Shown: in pieces, positions 1 through 7,720 of the stretch | Position numbering within the stretch: position 1 is the first letter of the stretch | Layout: every line of letters begins with the position of its first letter | NCBI GenBank assembly: GCA_003539755.1 | Contig: DPOH01000003.1 | Location: 1 to 12,184 of the forward strand | From: Clostridium sp. | GTDB lineage: Bacteria; Bacillota; Clostridia; Clostridiales; Clostridiaceae | Direction of reading: 5' to 3' | DNA: 12,184 nucleotides | Translations under genes and position numbers: made by a program | The notes under the pieces: model-generated | What the model was told of the DNA's origin: nothing | Seen by the model: the letters and a program-made list of their open reading frames with translations, nothing else | The model's database searches: none

Positions 1-1532
1 CTCTTGAGACTTATGAAGAATATAAAAAGCAGTATAATAAATGGGATTTTGATGACCTTGCCCTTGAAGTTTTAAAGATGCTTCAAAATGATGAGAGGAT
101 GCTTAGTGGATACAGAAAATTATTTAAGTTTATTCTTGTAGATGAATTTCAAGATTGTGATGAGATACAAATAGACTTCTTGAAAATGATAAATGATGGT
201 GATGATAATTCTTTATTTGCTGTAGGAGATGAAGATCAATGTATTTATTCATTTAGAGGATCAAAACCAGAATATATGGTGAGCTTTGATAAACTGTTTG
301 AAGGCGGAAAGAAATATTATTTATCTATAAATTATAGAAGTAGAAAAAATATAGTAGATAAATCAAAAGATGTGATAAAGTTTAATAAAGCTAGAAATAA
401 TAAAGAAATACATTGGAATAAAGAGAGTGATGGGATAATAAAATGGTTCAATCCATATAATGAAAAAGCCCAAGCAGACATTATTGTAGATACAATCTGT
501 GAAGAAAAGAAATTGGGAATTCCATATGAAGATAATGCTGTACTTTATAGAACGAATATGGAGTCAAATACTATTATAGATGTACTTACAAAAAGAAAAA
601 TTCCATTTACGCTTATAGATAGAGAATATAATTTTTTTGAACATTTCATATGTAAGGATCTTCTATCATATTTAAGACTTGCTGTAAATGAATATGATAG
701 AGAAAGTTTTTTTCAAATAATAAACAGACCATTTAGATATGTGAGTAAAACAAGTTTGATTTATGTTAAAAATTATGCAAAAGATGAAAATCCTTTTGAT
801 ATATTAATAGGAAAAGATGATACACAACCATTTCAAAAGAAAAAGCTTGATGATTTGAAAAAAGATATTCAATATTTAAATAAGATTTCATTGTCATCTG
901 CAATAGCCTATATAGTTATGGATCTTGGTTATATAGATCATTTGAAAAACTATGCACAGAAGTTTAACCAAAGTTTTGATGACCTAGAAGATGTAATAGA
1001 AGAATTTAAACTTGCGGCAGAAGGATATAAGACAATATTTGAATTTTTAAAGCATGTAAATGAAGTTAAAGAAAGTATAGAAGAAAGTAAAAAGAAAAAA
1101 GATCGTGAAGGAGTAATATTAAGTACAATACATGGTGTAAAAGGTATGGAATTTAAAAATGTTTTTATAATGAACATTAGCGAAGATACTATACCTCATT
1201 CATCAAGTAAAGATACTAACCTTGAAGAGGAAAGAAGATTGTTCTATGTGGGCATGACAAGAGCAATAGATGAACTTTATCTTTTTTCACCTAGAAATAG
1301 AAAAGGTCAATTTAAAGAGGTGTCTAGATTTATAGTAGAAGGAAAACTTAATGACCTTCCAGTAGATACTTATGGATTTGAAGAGGGTAATAATGTTAGT
1401 CATAGAACTTATGGAATGGGAGTAATTGAAGAACTCAATAAGGATAAGGTTAAGATTAGGTTTAGTGATGGAGTAGACAGGAGTTTTAGCTTGAAAGTTC
1501 TTGTTGAAAATAATCTTATACAAAAGGTATAA
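1..1532 (+). CDS. UvrD/PcrA-like superfamily 1A DNA helicase (5' end cut by window)
   Basis: ATP-dependent 3'-5' DNA helicase of the UvrD/Rep/PcrA family, acting in DNA repair or replication restart. The open frame runs in from the left edge (first whole codon at base 3), so the Met at 78 is internal. A family-typical DFDDL motif lies just before that Met. Visible motifs: II DEFQD (bases 141-155), III GDEDQ followed by IYSFRGS (from 225), IV NYRS (330-341), V HGVKGMEF (1131-1154) and VI RRLFYVGMTRA (1233-1265). Motif I (Walker A) and Ia would lie upstream, outside the window. About 509 residues are present; judged by where motif II sits in PcrA, roughly 170 are missing. The C-terminus has a small domain (about 1386-1490, HRTYGMGVIEEL then KIRFSDG) like the Tudor-like tail of PcrA that contacts RNA polymerase. 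The gene looks intact and is followed by a terminator. I am sure of the family but cannot tell PcrA from a paralogue. Confidence 0.93.
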   Translation, partial: LETYEEYKKQYNKWDFDDLALEVLKMLQNDERMLSGYRKLFKFILVDEFQDCDEIQIDFLKMINDGDDNSLFAVGDEDQCIYSFRGSKPEYMVSFDKLFEGGKKYYLSINYRSRKNIVDKSKDVIKFNKARNNKEIHWNKESDGIIKWFNPYNEKAQADIIVDTICEEKKLGIPYEDNAVLYRTNMESNTIIDVLTKRKIPFTLIDREYNFFEHFICKDLLSYLRLAVNEYDRESFFQIINRPFRYVSKTSLIYVKNYAKDENPFDILIGKDDTQPFQKKKLDDLKKDIQYLNKISLSSAIAYIVMDLGYIDHLKNYAQKFNQSFDDLEDVIEEFKLAAEGYKTIFEFLKHVNEVKESIEESKKKKDREGVILSTIHGVKGMEFKNVFIMNISEDTIPHSSSKDTNLEEERRLFYVGMTRAIDELYLFSPRNRKGQFKEVSRFIVEGKLNDLPVDTYGFEEGNNVSHRTYGMGVIEELNKDKVKIRFSDGVDRSFSLKVLVENNLIQKV

Positions 1533-1561
1533 GTTGATTTTTATATAAAATAATACTGTAA

Positions 1562-1605
1562 GGAAGTCATCAAATGATTTATAAATCAATTTGATGGCTT
1601 TTGGT
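1562..1605 (+). terminator. Hairpin terminator after the helicase gene
   Basis: The arm AGTCATCAAAT (1565-1575) pairs with ATTTGATGGCT (1589-1599), with one G-U wobble. The loop can zip further because bases 1576-1587 (GATTTATAAATC) are themselves a palindrome. The stem ends in a short TTTT (1599-1602), so the U-tract is weak, but position 30 bases after the stop codon and the long stem support termination. Confidence 0.7.
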
Positions 1606-1711
1606 AATTGAAGTATAAAAGTTTAGATTAAATTTATAAAAATATGTATTTGAGTTATGAAATAGAGCTAAAACATTCAAAAAATAAGTTGAGTTATTAA
1701 CAAAAAAGCAA

Positions 1712-1734
1712 TTTTTATACTCGAAGTATAAAAA
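1712..1734. promoter_or_regulatory. Perfect 10-bp dyad, operator-like (upstream copy)
   Basis: TTTTTATACT (1712-1721), a CGA spacer, then AGTATAAAAA (1725-1734) form a perfect inverted repeat with a 3-base centre. The core ATACT-N3-AGTAT recurs at 1816-1828, about 99 bases downstream, where it overlaps the predicted start of transcription. A degraded half-site, AAGTATAAAA, lies at 1611-1620. The 3-base loop and lack of G/C in the arms make a terminator unlikely; a DNA-binding protein site fits better. The regulator is unknown. Confidence 0.45.
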
Positions 1735-1783
1735 AAATTATTTGAAATCAATGTAATTTTATTAAAATTATAAACTTTCTAAA

Positions 1784-1799
1784 TCATATATCTATATGA
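1784..1799. repeat. Short 7-bp dyad in the same upstream region
   Basis: TCATATA and TATATGA flank a two-base centre immediately upstream of the predicted extended -10 element of the wall-protein gene. It is a different sequence from the ATACT-N3-AGTAT dyads. In such AT-rich DNA it may be chance, but its place just where a -35 contact would fall is noted. Confidence 0.25.
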
Positions 1800-1808
1800 A
1801 AGTTATTA

Positions 1809-1817
1809 TGATACAAT
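1809..1817 (+). promoter_or_regulatory. Extended -10 promoter element for the wall-protein gene
   Basis: TGATACAAT matches TGN plus TATAAT with one mismatch. No good -35 hexamer lies 16-18 bases upstream, as is common for extended -10 promoters. Transcription would begin near 1824, giving a leader of about 35 bases with AAAGGA (1845-1850) as ribosome site. An alternative -10, TATAAA at 1826-1831, would leave a leader of about 20 bases. Either reading places the dyad at 1816-1828 on top of the promoter. Confidence 0.45.
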
Positions 1818-1828
1818 ACTTTGAGTAT
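1816..1828. promoter_or_regulatory. Operator-like dyad ATACT-N3-AGTAT overlapping the promoter
   Basis: ATACT (1816-1820), TTG, AGTAT (1824-1828), followed by AAAA, repeats the core of the longer dyad at 1712-1734 with the same 3-base spacing. It overlaps the end of the predicted -10 and the likely start point, the usual place for a repressor. This is inference from repetition and position; the binding protein is not known. Confidence 0.4.
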
Positions 1829-1858
1829 AAAACTATTTGATTCGAAAGGAAAAAACTT

Positions 1859-3568
1859 ATGATAAGATTTAATAGAACTACTTCATTATTAATTTGTGGA
1901 GCAATGGTTGGTGGTATTGTACCTTTGACAGCTGCAAATGCATCAGTTAAGGCACTAGAAACTAAAGATGGACTTATTTATGATGCTCAAGCATTTGCAA
2001 ATGGAATGTATATATATGATGGGCGTAAAGCAGATGATTCTGAAGCAGGGACATATTTTAGTACTCCTAAAGGTGATATTTTAATAGATGATGCTACAGG
2101 AGTAGGCGAAAAATACGGAATGAATTATATCAACTTTAAAGATGACGACATATTATTCAATATGATGACTGGTCAAGCAGAAGATGATTCTGAGGATGAT
2201 AAAATTAGTAGATTAGAAAATAAATTTAGACATAAAGTATTAGATAAAGTAAAGAGGTATAATGATGTTGATGATGAAGATTTTAACATTACAGAAAAGC
2301 TTGCAGTAAACTGTTATAGCAAGATATGGTATGAAGCAAAAGCTCAAGATAAAGATAGAGACTATACTATATATATAGATGAAAATGGCGATTATTTAGA
2401 TGCTAGCGAAGATTTAAACATTATTTATCATGATGCAAAGGGAAATAAGGTAAAGCTTGATACTTATGAAGATTTATTAGATTATAATAAGGAGAATAAT
2501 GCTGAGTTAAGCATACCAATAAGCAAGTCATTGCTGGTTGATGGAAGTAACATATATAGAGCATTTGTGTTAGTTGATAATAATAGATTAAAAGAACTTA
2601 CAGAGAATGTAAACATGGAGATAGATAGTGATGTTTTAGAAAATATAGATAACAGGAAACTTGAATTATTGATAGGAAAAGGTGCAATAACTGTATATAT
2701 ACAAAAGATAAGCATGGAACAAGGTGATAAAAAAGATGGAGCATACCTTCCTAAGAAAGTAGAAACATATGAAGCTAATGCCATACTTCCTACATTAAAA
2801 GATTTTATGGCGGGTGAAGAGGTATCTGCAAGAATACTAGATAAAAATATTTATATTGTAAAACCTGATACTGATAATACTGAAATATCATATAAAAAAT
2901 ATAAGATGACAACTGTAAAAGATAAGGTGTATGGTGGAAGTAAAAAAGCAGTTGAAGAAGATGAAGATTTTGATGAAATTAAAGATGAAGATATGGATGA
3001 TTTTTCAATAGATGCACATGCTAACCTTTGGGTGCTTTCTAAAGGAAAGATTAAGAAATATGCAAATGGAGAACTTGAAACTGTTTATAAAGTTGATAGT
3101 TCAATGGATAGACTTTCTGTATTTGATGAGAATAGTATGATAGCATGGAATACAGATGATGAAATATATTCAGTATTAAATACACCAACAGCTGCTATAG
3201 ATAATTCAGCAACTGAAAAAGCTGTACCTTCTGAAAATACTTCTGTTGAAACAGAAGCTGTAGTACAAACTGGATGGGTAAAAAATGAGGATGGAAGCTG
3301 GAGCTATAAGAATTTAGATGGAACTAATGCATTAGGATGGGTTAATGATAATGGAAATTGGTACTATTTAAATAATGATGGAAAAATGCAAACAGGCTGG
3401 ATTAATGATGGGGGTGATTGGTACTATTTAAATCTGTCTGGAGAAATGAAAACTGGATGGCATAAGGATAGTAATGGTAAATGGTATTACCTTCTTGAGT
3501 CAGGTAAGATGGCACATGACACAGTAGTAAATGGATATACTATCGATTCAAATGGTGTATGGGTATAG
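1859..3568 (+). CDS. Secreted acidic protein with C-terminal cell-wall-binding repeats
   Basis: Probably an exported protein held on the cell wall; its activity is unknown. Residues 1-28 are a signal peptide: basic MIRFNR, a hydrophobic core 9-26, and a likely A-N-A cut after 28. No lipobox or LPXTG motif is seen. Residues about 30-440 form an ectodomain I cannot assign, with acidic tracts near 108-114 and 366-386. The part around 387-440 (DAHANLWVLSKGKIKKY) looks like beta-propeller blades. A Thr/Ser/Ala-rich linker (about 442-470) leads to wall-binding repeats of 20-21 residues at 471-491, 492-511, 512-531 and 532-552 (pattern TGW...WYYL...G.M), plus a partial one at 553-569. The first repeat is degenerate (WSYKN for WYYLN). 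A stretch near 281-305 (IQKIS...GAYLPKKVETYE) resembles, from memory, secreted wall-binding paralogues in clostridia. Start chosen for AAAGGA eight bases upstream. It stands alone between its promoter and terminator. Confidence 0.88.
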   Translation: MIRFNRTTSLLICGAMVGGIVPLTAANASVKALETKDGLIYDAQAFANGMYIYDGRKADDSEAGTYFSTPKGDILIDDATGVGEKYGMNYINFKDDDILFNMMTGQAEDDSEDDKISRLENKFRHKVLDKVKRYNDVDDEDFNITEKLAVNCYSKIWYEAKAQDKDRDYTIYIDENGDYLDASEDLNIIYHDAKGNKVKLDTYEDLLDYNKENNAELSIPISKSLLVDGSNIYRAFVLVDNNRLKELTENVNMEIDSDVLENIDNRKLELLIGKGAITVYIQKISMEQGDKKDGAYLPKKVETYEANAILPTLKDFMAGEEVSARILDKNIYIVKPDTDNTEISYKKYKMTTVKDKVYGGSKKAVEEDEDFDEIKDEDMDDFSIDAHANLWVLSKGKIKKYANGELETVYKVDSSMDRLSVFDENSMIAWNTDDEIYSVLNTPTAAIDNSATEKAVPSENTSVETEAVVQTGWVKNEDGSWSYKNLDGTNALGWVNDNGNWYYLNNDGKMQTGWINDGGDWYYLNLSGEMKTGWHKDSNGKWYYLLESGKMAHDTVVNGYTIDSNGVWV

Positions 3569-3633
3569 TATTTAGTTATATGACATAGAATAGGTATCAG
3601 AAAAAATACAATAATATTTATAAGTGTTTTTAT

Positions 3634-3681
3634 AAAAAGCTATTATAAAATGAAGAAAAATTATTTTATAATAGTTTTTTT
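3634..3681 (+). terminator. Strong rho-independent terminator after the wall-protein gene
   Basis: CTATTATAAAAT (3640-3651) pairs perfectly with ATTTTATAATAG (3663-3674) across an 11-base loop. Five more A-T pairs are possible beyond a bulged G3639. A run of seven Ts (3675-3681) follows directly. This isolates the wall-protein transcript from the FtsA-like gene. Confidence 0.87.
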
Positions 3682-3782
3682 ATATGGAATATTAAGTTAA
3701 GATTACTGAAATAATTAGCATTAATAAGTATGAGTAGTAGGAGTATATAAGTTTTTGTATATTAATTATTAAGGTACATTAA

Positions 3783-3811
3783 TTGATATAATTTGTCTTA
3801 TAATATATAAT
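3783..3811 (+). promoter_or_regulatory. Near-consensus sigma-A promoter for the FtsA-like gene
   Basis: TTGATA (3783-3788), a spacer of exactly 17 bases, then TATAAT (3806-3811): one mismatch from consensus in twelve. A second TATAAT at 3799-3804 overlaps the spacer but would give a 10-base spacing. Transcription should start near 3818, about 50 bases before the ATG. The suggested output is steady vegetative expression. Confidence 0.75.
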
Positions 3812-3867
3812 TTAAAATGGATTTATGAAAGAATAAAGAGAAAAAATAGCAATAAAGGTGTGTTTAA

Positions 3868-6117
3868 ATGGAATTAAAGGGTTTTAATCAAAAAGATATA
3901 ATTTTTTCATTAGATATAGGGACAAGATCTATTATTGGAACAGTTGGGATAATAAGAGATAAAAAATTTGAAGTTGTATGCGAAAAGTACATGGAACATG
4001 AAGAAAGGGCCATGGTTGATGGACAAATTCATGACATTGGATTGGTAGCATCAGTAGTACATAAGGTAAAGGCAGAAATAGAAGAGAAAACTGGCATAAA
4101 GCTTACAGATGTATCTATTGCAGCTGCAGGTAGATTTTTAAAAACTGTTGATGCAAGGGCTGAAATTGAAATCAATGATGATGAGGAAATTGATAAAGAG
4201 CTTGTTAGAAGTCTTGAACTTAGTGCTGTTAAAAAAGCAGAAGAGGATATTAATAAAACAACAGAAGGTAAATTATACTGTGTAGGATATTCGGTGAAGA
4301 ATTTTTACTTGAATGGATTTCTTATTTCAAACTTAATTGGGCATAAAGGAGAAAAGATTGCAGGGGAAATAATTGCTACATTCTTACCAAGATCAGTTGT
4401 AGATTCATTATATGCTGTTATGAATAAAGTTGGATTAAAGGTTACTAATCTTACATTAGAACCAATAGCAGCTATGGAGGCAGCTATACCAAAGAACTTA
4501 AGACTTTTAAATATAGCTTTAGTTGATATAGGGGCAGGGACTTCAGATATAGCAATAAGTTCTAAGGAAACTATATCTGCATATGGTATGGTTCCAATTG
4601 CGGGAGATGAAGTTACTGAAACAATAGTACAAGAATATTTGGTTGATTTTAATACTGCAGAAACTATTAAGAGATCTATAGGAAATAGTGAAATAACATA
4701 TACTGATGTTCTGGGGCTTGAAAATAATGTATCTTCTGAAAGTGTATTAAAAGCAATAAATAATATTGTTTCCAAAGAAAGTGATGAAATATCAAAAAAG
4801 ATATTAGAACTTAATGGAGGAAAAGCGCCTAGTGCAGTATTTTTAGTTGGTGGAGGTGCTCATACACCGGGAATACTAGAAGGAATAGCTGAAAAGTTAA
4901 ATCTTCCAGCACAAAGAATTGCTATAAAAGATAGGAAAGCAGTTACTGAATGTGTTTCTGATAATACACTAGGTTCTGCCGGAGTAACAGTGCTTGGAAT
5001 TGCTCTAACGGCAATAAGAAGCCTTGGTAATGATTTTATAGATGTAATGTTTAATGATGAACCAGTAAGTTTGTTTAACTCACATAAGCATACTGTTATG
5101 GATGTACTTCTTCAAGCAGGAATAAATCCTTCATTATTAATAAGTAAAAATGGTAAGAGTACTAGATTTACATATAATGGATGTAAAAGAATTGTGTTTG
5201 GAGAATATGGAACAAATGCAAAAATAACAATTAACGGCAATGAAGCAGGCCTTGAAAATGAAGTAGAAGAAAAGGATGATATAAAACTTCAATTTGCCCA
5301 AAATGGAAAAGATGCAGCTCCTAAACTATGTGAAAATATAAGAAATATAAATTCTATGTCTATATATATAGACGATGAAATAATAAGCATTGAACCTGTT
5401 ACATTAGTTAATGGACAGATTGAAAATTTAGAATATATAATTAAGAATGGAGATAATGTAGAAGTATTTCTTCCTTCAAGAATAAAAGATATAAAAAAAT
5501 ATATCATAAAAGAAGATATAAATATTCTTCAAAATGGTGTCATATTAGATGAGGAATATGAAGTATCAGAAGGAGAAAAAATATTTAAAGAACATACAGA
5601 AGAACTTGAGAAAGATATTCAAAAAGAGTGTGTAAATATTGATAAAACAGAAATTTTAAATGAAGCAAATAAAGAGCAAAATAAAAAAATAGATGAAAAA
5701 GTTATTTTTTCAATAAATGATGGTAATAATTCAGAAAGTTATTATGAGGAATATAATATAAAAGAAACATCAGTATCTAATAATGAAATTGAAGAAGAAA
5801 TATCATCAGATGTTGAACAGGAAGGAAAAAGAAACTGTATTGGAGATGTAAAACAATTAGAAAAAGATCTTCAATTGAGTAATAGTGAGCCTGCTAGATA
5901 TGAAGAAGAATTTGAAACTATAACTGTAATGATAAATGGAAAGAAAACAATTATGGAAGGTAAAACTGAATATGTTATAGTTGATATTTTTAATTATATA
6001 GATTTTGATCTTACAGTTCCAAAAGGAAGTATTGTAATAAAAATAAATGGAGAAAAATGTGCTTACACAGATCCAATAAAAAATAGTGATATTATAGAAA
6101 TATACTGGAAAAATTAA
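3868..6117 (+). CDS. FtsA/PilM-fold ATPase with long modular C-terminal tail
   Basis: Actin-fold protein of the FtsA/PilM group, which in FtsA tethers and organises the division ring at the membrane. Nucleotide-site motifs: phosphate-1 LDIGTRS (residues 15-21), phosphate-2 VDIGAGTSD (219-227) and adenosine VGGGAHTPG (327-335). Between the first two lies an SHS2/1C-type segment (about 55-100, GQIHDIG...VSIAAAGR). Classical FtsA is about 400-450 residues; this one is 749. The extra tail begins near 390 and holds repeated strand patterns of beta-grasp type (about 390-476, 498-535 and 683-749), with an acidic low-complexity spacer around 570-680. The last module (MINGKK...KNSDIIEIYW) is the clearest. 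No C-terminal amphipathic membrane helix like that of FtsA is obvious. Start supported by AAAGGTG (3854-3860), seven bases before ATG. I recall long FtsA-domain proteins in Firmicutes beside the true FtsA, so this is probably not the dcw-cluster ftsA. Function is inferred from fold only. Confidence 0.88.
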   Translation: MELKGFNQKDIIFSLDIGTRSIIGTVGIIRDKKFEVVCEKYMEHEERAMVDGQIHDIGLVASVVHKVKAEIEEKTGIKLTDVSIAAAGRFLKTVDARAEIEINDDEEIDKELVRSLELSAVKKAEEDINKTTEGKLYCVGYSVKNFYLNGFLISNLIGHKGEKIAGEIIATFLPRSVVDSLYAVMNKVGLKVTNLTLEPIAAMEAAIPKNLRLLNIALVDIGAGTSDIAISSKETISAYGMVPIAGDEVTETIVQEYLVDFNTAETIKRSIGNSEITYTDVLGLENNVSSESVLKAINNIVSKESDEISKKILELNGGKAPSAVFLVGGGAHTPGILEGIAEKLNLPAQRIAIKDRKAVTECVSDNTLGSAGVTVLGIALTAIRSLGNDFIDVMFNDEPVSLFNSHKHTVMDVLLQAGINPSLLISKNGKSTRFTYNGCKRIVFGEYGTNAKITINGNEAGLENEVEEKDDIKLQFAQNGKDAAPKLCENIRNINSMSIYIDDEIISIEPVTLVNGQIENLEYIIKNGDNVEVFLPSRIKDIKKYIIKEDINILQNGVILDEEYEVSEGEKIFKEHTEELEKDIQKECVNIDKTEILNEANKEQNKKIDEKVIFSINDGNNSESYYEEYNIKETSVSNNEIEEEISSDVEQEGKRNCIGDVKQLEKDLQLSNSEPARYEEEFETITVMINGKKTIMEGKTEYVIVDIFNYIDFDLTVPKGSIVIKINGEKCAYTDPIKNSDIIEIYWKN

Positions 6118-6177
6118 ATCAGTTACAAAGTAAATAGTTAAAAGATGAGAGTTTAAAATAGAATTTTTTAAAATATG

Positions 6178-6183
6178 TATAAT
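6178..6183 (+). promoter_or_regulatory. Possible -10 box before the amidohydrolase gene
   Basis: A perfect TATAAT sits about 48 bases before the amidohydrolase ATG, but no convincing -35 lies 16-18 bases upstream. I see no terminator between the FtsA-like and amidohydrolase genes (113-base gap), so readthrough from the upstream promoter is equally possible. Confidence 0.3.
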
Positions 6184-6230
6184 AAGGGGCATTAATTATG
6201 AATTTTTAACTGAATGAAAGGGTGAAATAA

Positions 6231-7412
6231 ATGATTAATTTTAAAGATGAAGCAATAGCAATAAAGGATGAATTAATATCAATAAGAAGAAATTTTCACG
6301 AACATCCTGATGTGGGATTTGAACTCCCAAGAACTTCAAAGGTGATTAAGGATTACTTAGATAGTTTAGAAATTCCTTATATAGAAACTGCAAAAACTGG
6401 AATTTGTGGGATTATAAAAGGAACAAAAGATGGTAATAATAAAGTTGTAGCATTAAGAGGAGATATGGATGCTCTTCCTATTCAGGATAGAAAAAAGTGT
6501 GAATTTAGTTCAAAAGAACCAGGCAAAATGCATGCATGTGGTCATGATGCACATATGACTATACTTATGGGGGCAGCTAAGCTTTTAAATGACCATAAGG
6601 ATGAATTTTCAGGAACAGTAAAACTATTATTTGAACCAGCAGAAGAAACTACTGGTGGAGCGCCAATAATGATAGAAGAAGGTGTTTTAGATAATCCAAA
6701 TGTTGATGCTATATTTGGACTTCATGTAGATGAGCAGACTGAAATAGGAACTATAAAGGTCAAAAAGGGTGTTGTTAATGCAGCATCAAATCCATTTTCA
6801 ATAAAGATAACTGCACAAGGGGGACATGGAGCATATCCTCATACAACTGTAGATCCGGTAGTTATAGCAAGTCATATAGTTATAGCTCTTCAAACTATAG
6901 TAAGTAGAGAAATTAATCCTGTGAACCCTGCAGTAGTAACTGTTGGAACAATTCATGCAGGAACAGCTCAGAATATTATTCCAGGTGAAGCGACTTTAAG
7001 TGGAATAATAAGGACTATGACTAAAGAGGATAGAGCCTTTGCTATTGAAAGATTAAAAGAAATAGTAAATGGAATTGCTGAAGTGTCTAGAGCTAAAGCT
7101 GAAATTATAATAGAAGAAAGTTATCCTTGCCTTTATAATGCAGATGAAAATGTTGATATTGTAAGAGAGTCTGCAGCAGAAATTATAGGAAGTGAAAATG
7201 TAATTGAGCAGAAATTCCCTAAGATGGGTGTGGAAAGTTTTGCATATTTTGCAATGGAAAGACCTTCAGCATTTTATTTCTTAGGAACAGGAAATGCAGA
7301 AAAAGATACACTTCAACCAGCTCACAGTGATCTTTTTAACATTGATGAAGATGCGCTTCCAATAGGTGTTGCTATACAAGCTACAGCTGCATTTAAGTAT
7401 CTAAATAAATAA
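6231..7412 (+). CDS. M20 family metallo-amidohydrolase (N-acyl amino acid / hippurate hydrolase type)
   Basis: Cytosolic zinc-dependent enzyme that removes an acyl group from an N-acylated amino acid or related amide; the substrate cannot be read from the sequence. The family opening RNFHEHPDVGFE is at residues 21-32. Metal and catalytic residues: HACGHDAH (101-108, ligands C103 and H105), EPAEE (135-139, catalytic E138 and ligand E139), H165 in GLHVDE, and H365 in LQPAHSD. The Cys ligand marks the M20D-type amidohydrolases (hippurate, indole-acetyl-amino acid, N-acyl amino acid hydrolases). The dimerisation lid lies about 180-290, with GGHGAYPH. At 393 residues it is full length. Start chosen for AAAGGGTGA (6217-6225), about six bases upstream. 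No signal peptide. It follows the FtsA-like gene on the same strand, but a functional link is not evident. No clear terminator follows. Confidence 0.93.
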   Translation: MINFKDEAIAIKDELISIRRNFHEHPDVGFELPRTSKVIKDYLDSLEIPYIETAKTGICGIIKGTKDGNNKVVALRGDMDALPIQDRKKCEFSSKEPGKMHACGHDAHMTILMGAAKLLNDHKDEFSGTVKLLFEPAEETTGGAPIMIEEGVLDNPNVDAIFGLHVDEQTEIGTIKVKKGVVNAASNPFSIKITAQGGHGAYPHTTVDPVVIASHIVIALQTIVSREINPVNPAVVTVGTIHAGTAQNIIPGEATLSGIIRTMTKEDRAFAIERLKEIVNGIAEVSRAKAEIIIEESYPCLYNADENVDIVRESAAEIIGSENVIEQKFPKMGVESFAYFAMERPSAFYFLGTGNAEKDTLQPAHSDLFNIDEDALPIGVAIQATAAFKYLNK

Positions 7413-7440
7413 TGGAATCTTTAAAGTTAGCTTAATAGAA

Positions 7441-7469
7441 TTGACAATAAAGCAAAAAAACTAGATAAT
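7441..7469 (+). promoter_or_regulatory. Consensus-like sigma-A promoter upstream of the rluA-family gene
   Basis: TTGACA (7441-7446) is a perfect -35; after exactly 17 bases comes GATAAT (7464-7469), one mismatch from TATAAT. The start would be near 7476, leaving a leader of about 295 bases before the pseudouridine synthase start codon. The leader includes the inverted-repeat element at 7535-7697. I see no other strong promoter closer to the gene. Confidence 0.65.
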
Positions 7470-7534
7470 GCTAAGAGGTAACAGATAAACAAAAGGCTAT
7501 ATTGTAGAGAAGTAATTTTTATACAGTGTAAAAG

Positions 7535-7697
7535 TTTCAGTTGTCAGTTAACAAATAACAAGTAACAGTTAAAGGTGAAAAATATTACAGATTTTTATTA
7601 TATTATTGCATTGATTTTACTAAGCAAAATCTACCGACATATATTGAAAGGTTTTACGTTAGTAAAGTTATCCGCAACTGTTCACTGTTAACTGAAA
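7535..7697. repeat. Imperfect inverted-repeat element (MITE-like) in the intergenic gap
   Basis: TTTCAGTTGTCAGTTAACA (7535-7553) matches the reverse complement of 7679-7697 at 16 of 19 positions, enclosing about 125 bases. The arms are built from CAGTT/AACTG units (left 7538, 7545, 7566; right 7676, 7690). Inner dyads include GATTTT/AAAATC (7613-7618 with 7626-7631, extendable as AGATTTT at 7589 with 7626-7632) and TTTACTAA with TTAGTAAA further out. A further TTAACTGAAAA copy lies at 7743-7753, next to the rluA-family ribosome site. There is no coding potential. It could be a mobile miniature element, a scattered intergenic repeat or a structured leader RNA; target-site duplications are not clear. 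Confidence 0.55.
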
Positions 7698-7720
7698 AGT
7701 TTATACGCAATTTATAAACT
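7698..7720 (+). other. Small hairpin in the rluA-family leader
   Basis: AGTTTATA (7698-7705) pairs perfectly with TATAAACT (7713-7720) across a 7-base loop. No T-run follows, so it is not a standard terminator. It abuts the right arm of the inverted-repeat element and may be part of the same folded unit. Confidence 0.4.

Noticed and set aside
1742..1774. TTGAAA ... TATAAA as a sigma-A promoter for the wall-protein gene
   Set aside because: The spacing is about 21 bases, too long for sigma-A; the extended -10 at 1809-1817 is the better candidate.
4305..4775. Minus-strand open frame of 156 codons opposite the FtsA-like gene
   Set aside because: It overlaps conserved nucleotide-binding motifs on the plus strand and has no recognisable content; it is a shadow of the real gene.
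7535..7697. CRISPR-like array in the repeat-rich gap
   Set aside because: The repeats are inverted and about 5-19 bases long, without regular spacers, and there are no cas genes nearby.
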